Below, piece by piece: positions 24,730-26,959 of a stretch of DNA of 26,959 nt. The notes beneath the pieces were generated by a model. The model was not told the DNA's origin and did no database searches. It was given only the letters and a program-made list of their open reading frames with translations. Within the stretch, counting starts at the first letter, position 1, and every line of letters starts with the position of its first letter. Source of the stretch: CAYVUV01 sp964455095 (lineage in GTDB: Bacteria; Desulfobacterota; Binatia; HRBIN30; CADEER01). The position numbers and the translations under genes are program-made. The DNA lies in assembly GCA_964455095.1 (NCBI GenBank), contig CAYVUV010000352.1, positions 1 to 26,959 on the forward strand, written 5' to 3'.

Positions 24730-26526
24730 CTATTGAGACTCGGTGCCCTCACCCCCGCCGGCGTCGAGTCGGCGACTCGGCTTCGAGGTCGACCGAAGCA
24801 GCTTCGGGAGCCACCCCGGTTGAGGACGTTCGGTCTCGCGACGTCCTGCGCTCACGCGCAGGACGTCGGTACGGGTGCAGATCCCGAGCAGTTGACCGGC
24901 CCCGTCAAGCACCGGCACGTGGCTCACCCGCTCGTCGACGATCCGCTCGGTCACCTCGACCAGCAGATCATCCGGCCCCACGCTGACGACGTCGGCACTG
25001 GCGACCGTCGTCACCGGCGCACCCGGGTCGACACCGTCGGTGAGGAGATCGGTCCGGGTGACGATGCCCACGCACCGGCCGGTTGGGTCGACGAGCGGGT
25101 ACGCGCCGTGCCCTCCGCATGCGACGTGAGCGCGCGCCTCGGCGATCGTGGCCGACGCCGGGAGCACTTGCACCGAAGCGCTCATGGCGTTCCGGACGCG
25201 CGTGGAGCCGAGGACGTCCGGCTCGTAGCCGCGCGGCACTTCGAGCCCACGGCGGACGAGCTTCTCGGTCATGAGATCGTGGTCGAGGAGCGCGCGGGCG
25301 ACGAGCTCGGCAACGACGGTTGCGAGCATCAGCGGCAGGATCGCGTCGTAGTCATGCGTGAGCTCGAAGGCGAACATGATCGAGGTGAATGTCGCCCGCG
25401 TGGCGGCCCCGAAGGTCGCGGCCATCGCCACGAGTACGATGGCGCCGCTCGAGACCACCGTATCCGGTTGCACCGCGGCGGCGAGGGCGGCGAACAGGCC
25501 GCCGAAGCACCCGCCGATCAACAGGATCGGCGCGAGTGTTCCCCCAGAGGTTCCCGACCCGAGCGCGAGCCACCAGGCCACGAGCTTCCCAAGCAGGAGG
25601 ACGGCGAGCGTGTCGAGCGCCAACCGGTTGGCGAGGACGTCGTCGATCGCGTCATAGCCGACGCCGAGGGCACGCGGCACCAGGAGTCCGACGGTTGCGA
25701 ATCCAAGCGCACCGATAACGGGGTGAAGACCGACCGGAAGCGGAAGGCGTCGGAACCCGGCCTCGACAGCGAAGAGCCCACGGCACACGACCACCGCCAG
25801 CAACCCGCACGCAAGCCCGAGAACCGCGAACATCGGCAGTTCGTCGATACCGCTGAAGTGATGCACCGGCACCGTGAAGATCGGGCCGCTCGAGAAGAGG
25901 AGCGCGTGCATCCCGCCCGCCACACTCGTCGCGACGACCAGCGGCATCAACGCGCGCGACGAGAACTCGAAGAGCAGCAACTCGATCGCGAGCACCACGG
26001 CCGCAAGTGGGGAACCGAATACGGCGGCCATGCCGGCGGCCGCGCCCGACGCCAGCAGGATCTTGCGCTCGGTTGGCGACACGCGAACGATCTGCCCGAC
26101 GAGGGACCCGAGGGCGCCGCCGGTAACGATGATCGGACCCTCAGCCCCGAACGGTCCCCCAGTACCGATCGCGACCGCGGACGCGAGCGGTTTGGCCAGC
26201 GCCGCGCGCGGGGAGATTCGGCTCTGACGCGTGAGCACCGCCTCCATTGCCTCCGGGATCCCGTGGCCCCGGATCACCGGCGCCCACCGCGCGAACAGCG
26301 CGACGATCGCACCCCCCGCCGCCGCGGCGACGAGCAGCGTCCAGTCGGGATGGAAGTCACTGAACGAGGGAAGGTCGGTGCCCCAGCGATGGAACAGCGT
26401 CAGGTTGGTGATGATCCCGATGAGTCGCACGAGCAGCCAGGCGGCACCGCCGCTTGAAACACCCAAAGCCGCGGCCAGCGCGACGAGGAGGACCGTGCGC
26501 CGAAGTGCGCGCCCGCGTCCGATCAC
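24730..26526 (-). CDS. ClC-family chloride channel or H+/Cl- antiporter with C-terminal CBS domains
   Basis: The 598-residue protein has the ClC membrane domain (about 1-420) with its anion-selectivity motifs: GHGIPEAME near 90, GGPFGAEGPIIVTGG near 120-135 (with the gating Glu in AEGP), and SGTSGGTLAPILLIGG near 320-340. Two CBS domains follow at about 450-500 (ATIAEARAHVACGGHGAYPL, GIVTRTDLL) and 515-575 (VTERIVDERVSHVPVLDGAG, GICTRTDVL); in such channels they bind adenine nucleotides and modulate transport. The gene starts at GTG 26526; the frame is open upstream to the PAS stop at 26632 but has no ATG. It follows the PAS gene on the same strand after 105 bp and may be co-transcribed with it. 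Channel or antiporter cannot be told from these motifs alone. Confidence 0.94.
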   Translation of the reverse strand: MIGRGRALRRTVLLVALAAALGVSSGGAAWLLVRLIGIITNLTLFHRWGTDLPSFSDFHPDWTLLVAAAAGGAIVALFARWAPVIRGHGIPEAMEAVLTRQSRISPRAALAKPLASAVAIGTGGPFGAEGPIIVTGGALGSLVGQIVRVSPTERKILLASGAAAGMAAVFGSPLAAVVLAIELLLFEFSSRALMPLVVATSVAGGMHALLFSSGPIFTVPVHHFSGIDELPMFAVLGLACGLLAVVVCRGLFAVEAGFRRLPLPVGLHPVIGALGFATVGLLVPRALGVGYDAIDDVLANRLALDTLAVLLLGKLVAWWLALGSGTSGGTLAPILLIGGCFGGLFAALAAAVQPDTVVSSGAIVLVAMAATFGAATRATFTSIMFAFELTHDYDAILPLMLATVVAELVARALLDHDLMTEKLVRRGLEVPRGYEPDVLGSTRVRNAMSASVQVLPASATIAEARAHVACGGHGAYPLVDPTGRCVGIVTRTDLLTDGVDPGAPVTTVASADVVSVGPDDLLVEVTERIVDERVSHVPVLDGAGQLLGICTRTDVLRVSAGRRETERPQPGWLPKLLRSTSKPSRRLDAGGGEGTESQ

Positions 26527-26631
26527 GGGTTTCTCATCGACATGGTCACCGTCGTGACTCGGACGCGCTGTCGTCCTGCGCCGTGTTCCAGCTCCGCCCT
26601 TTGGTCCGTTCGGTCTTCCATCGCGACGCGC

Positions 26632-26959
26632 TCACACCGGATCCGGGCGCTCCAACGCAGCCAGACGCCTGCGCAGCTCTTGCTGTTCGTCCCAGGCCGC
26701 CGTCACATCGCGGAGGAAGGCGGCGATGCCGACGATATTACCTCGGTCGTTTCGAAGCAGCATGACTCGAAACTCGATCGACAGCCGGCGTCCGCTCCGG
26801 TGGAATGCCGGTACCTTGAGAAGCTCGGTGCCGTATCTGGTCGTTCCACTTGCCATCACCGCGTCGTACCCCGCCCAATGGCGTCTTCGGAGGTTTTCCG
26901 GGACGATCAGATCTAGCGATTGTCCCATCGCTTCTGCCGCTGGATGGCCAAAGGTAACC
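26632..26959 (-). CDS. PAS-domain protein, C-terminal part (enters from the right end)
   Basis: This is the 3' part of the PAS gene that starts at 218. It enters through the 87-bp overlap and ends at the TGA of 26632-26634. The visible segments are MGQSLDLIVPENLRRRHWAG, TTRYGTELLKVPAFHRSGRR, LSIEFRVMLLRNDRGNIVGI and AAFLRDVTAAWDEQQELRRR, which give the central helix, the beta-sheet and the closing helix of a PAS domain. On the joined circle the gene is 459 bp (153 codons), with exact frame agreement at the seam. The first ATG inside this fragment alone (26926-26928) is an internal Met, not the real start. The ClC gene follows. Confidence 0.88.
   Translation of the reverse strand, partial: VTFGHPAAEAMGQSLDLIVPENLRRRHWAGYDAVMASGTTRYGTELLKVPAFHRSGRRLSIEFRVMLLRNDRGNIVGIAAFLRDVTAAWDEQQELRRRLAALERPDPV
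26873..26959. repeat. Right copy of 87-bp exact terminal direct repeat
   Basis: Identical to bases 1-87. It marks the closing overlap of a circular or tandemly repeated unit; both copies lie inside the PAS coding sequence. Confidence 0.95.

Noticed and set aside
24652..26457. 601-residue open frame on the plus strand opposite the ClC gene
   Set aside because: Antisense shadow of the ClC coding sequence; highly charged Arg/Glu/Asp composition and no motif.
1..26959. CRISPR array, rRNA or tRNA genes
   Set aside because: No regularly spaced repeats and no tRNA- or rRNA-like stretch were found on reading both strands by eye.

Overview
The window reads as a high-GC aerobic bacterium, most likely assembled from a metagenome. 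No rRNA, tRNA or phylogenetic marker is present. The gene content (alternative complex III with a caa3 oxidase, a cyclic-glucan synthase, and DUF2945, DUF488 and DoxX-like accessory genes) would fit several soil lineages such as Gemmatimonadota, Acidobacteriota, Methylomirabilota or Myxococcota; I cannot choose between them. The first 87 bases are repeated exactly as the last 87. One PAS-domain gene, split by the two ends, becomes a complete 152-residue reading frame when the ends are joined. The contig is therefore best read as a circle, or one unit of a tandem repeat, of 26,872 bp.

Layout on the joined molecule: two gene arms diverge from a 579-bp non-coding gap at 7565-8143 and converge near 24.4-24.5 kb. 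The minus arm runs leftwards through a short glucoamylase-like ORF, a large cyclic beta-1,2-glucan synthase gene (ndvB-like) whose 3' part is frameshifted and truncated, the PAS gene across the join, a ClC chloride channel with CBS domains, and perhaps a tiny membrane protein. The plus arm runs rightwards through DUF2945, DUF488, a DoxX-like membrane protein, a decayed mannose-1-phosphate guanylyltransferase gene, a 12.4-kb respiratory operon, and a decayed HAD-phosphatase/ATPase fusion gene.

The respiratory operon (10738-23159) has twelve genes, all with intact frames: actA-actB-actC-actD-actE-actF, a 129-residue one-helix protein, a SCO-type copper chaperone, then coxB-coxA-coxC-coxD. Most neighbours overlap by a few bases. 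Together they would oxidise quinol (ActABCDEF) and pass electrons through haem c (ActA, ActE, and the haem domain fused to CoxB) to CuA and the haem-copper site of CoxA, with SCO supplying copper. Two related palindromic repeats sit inside this operon, each just after a gene whose stop codon overlaps an ATG.

The main contrast is an intact respiratory operon surrounded by broken genes (ndvB 3' end, manC-like, HAD-ATPase) on a molecule that closes on itself yet has no recognisable replication or mobility gene. That may be a real extrachromosomal or amplified segment, or an assembly loop; read-level data would decide.
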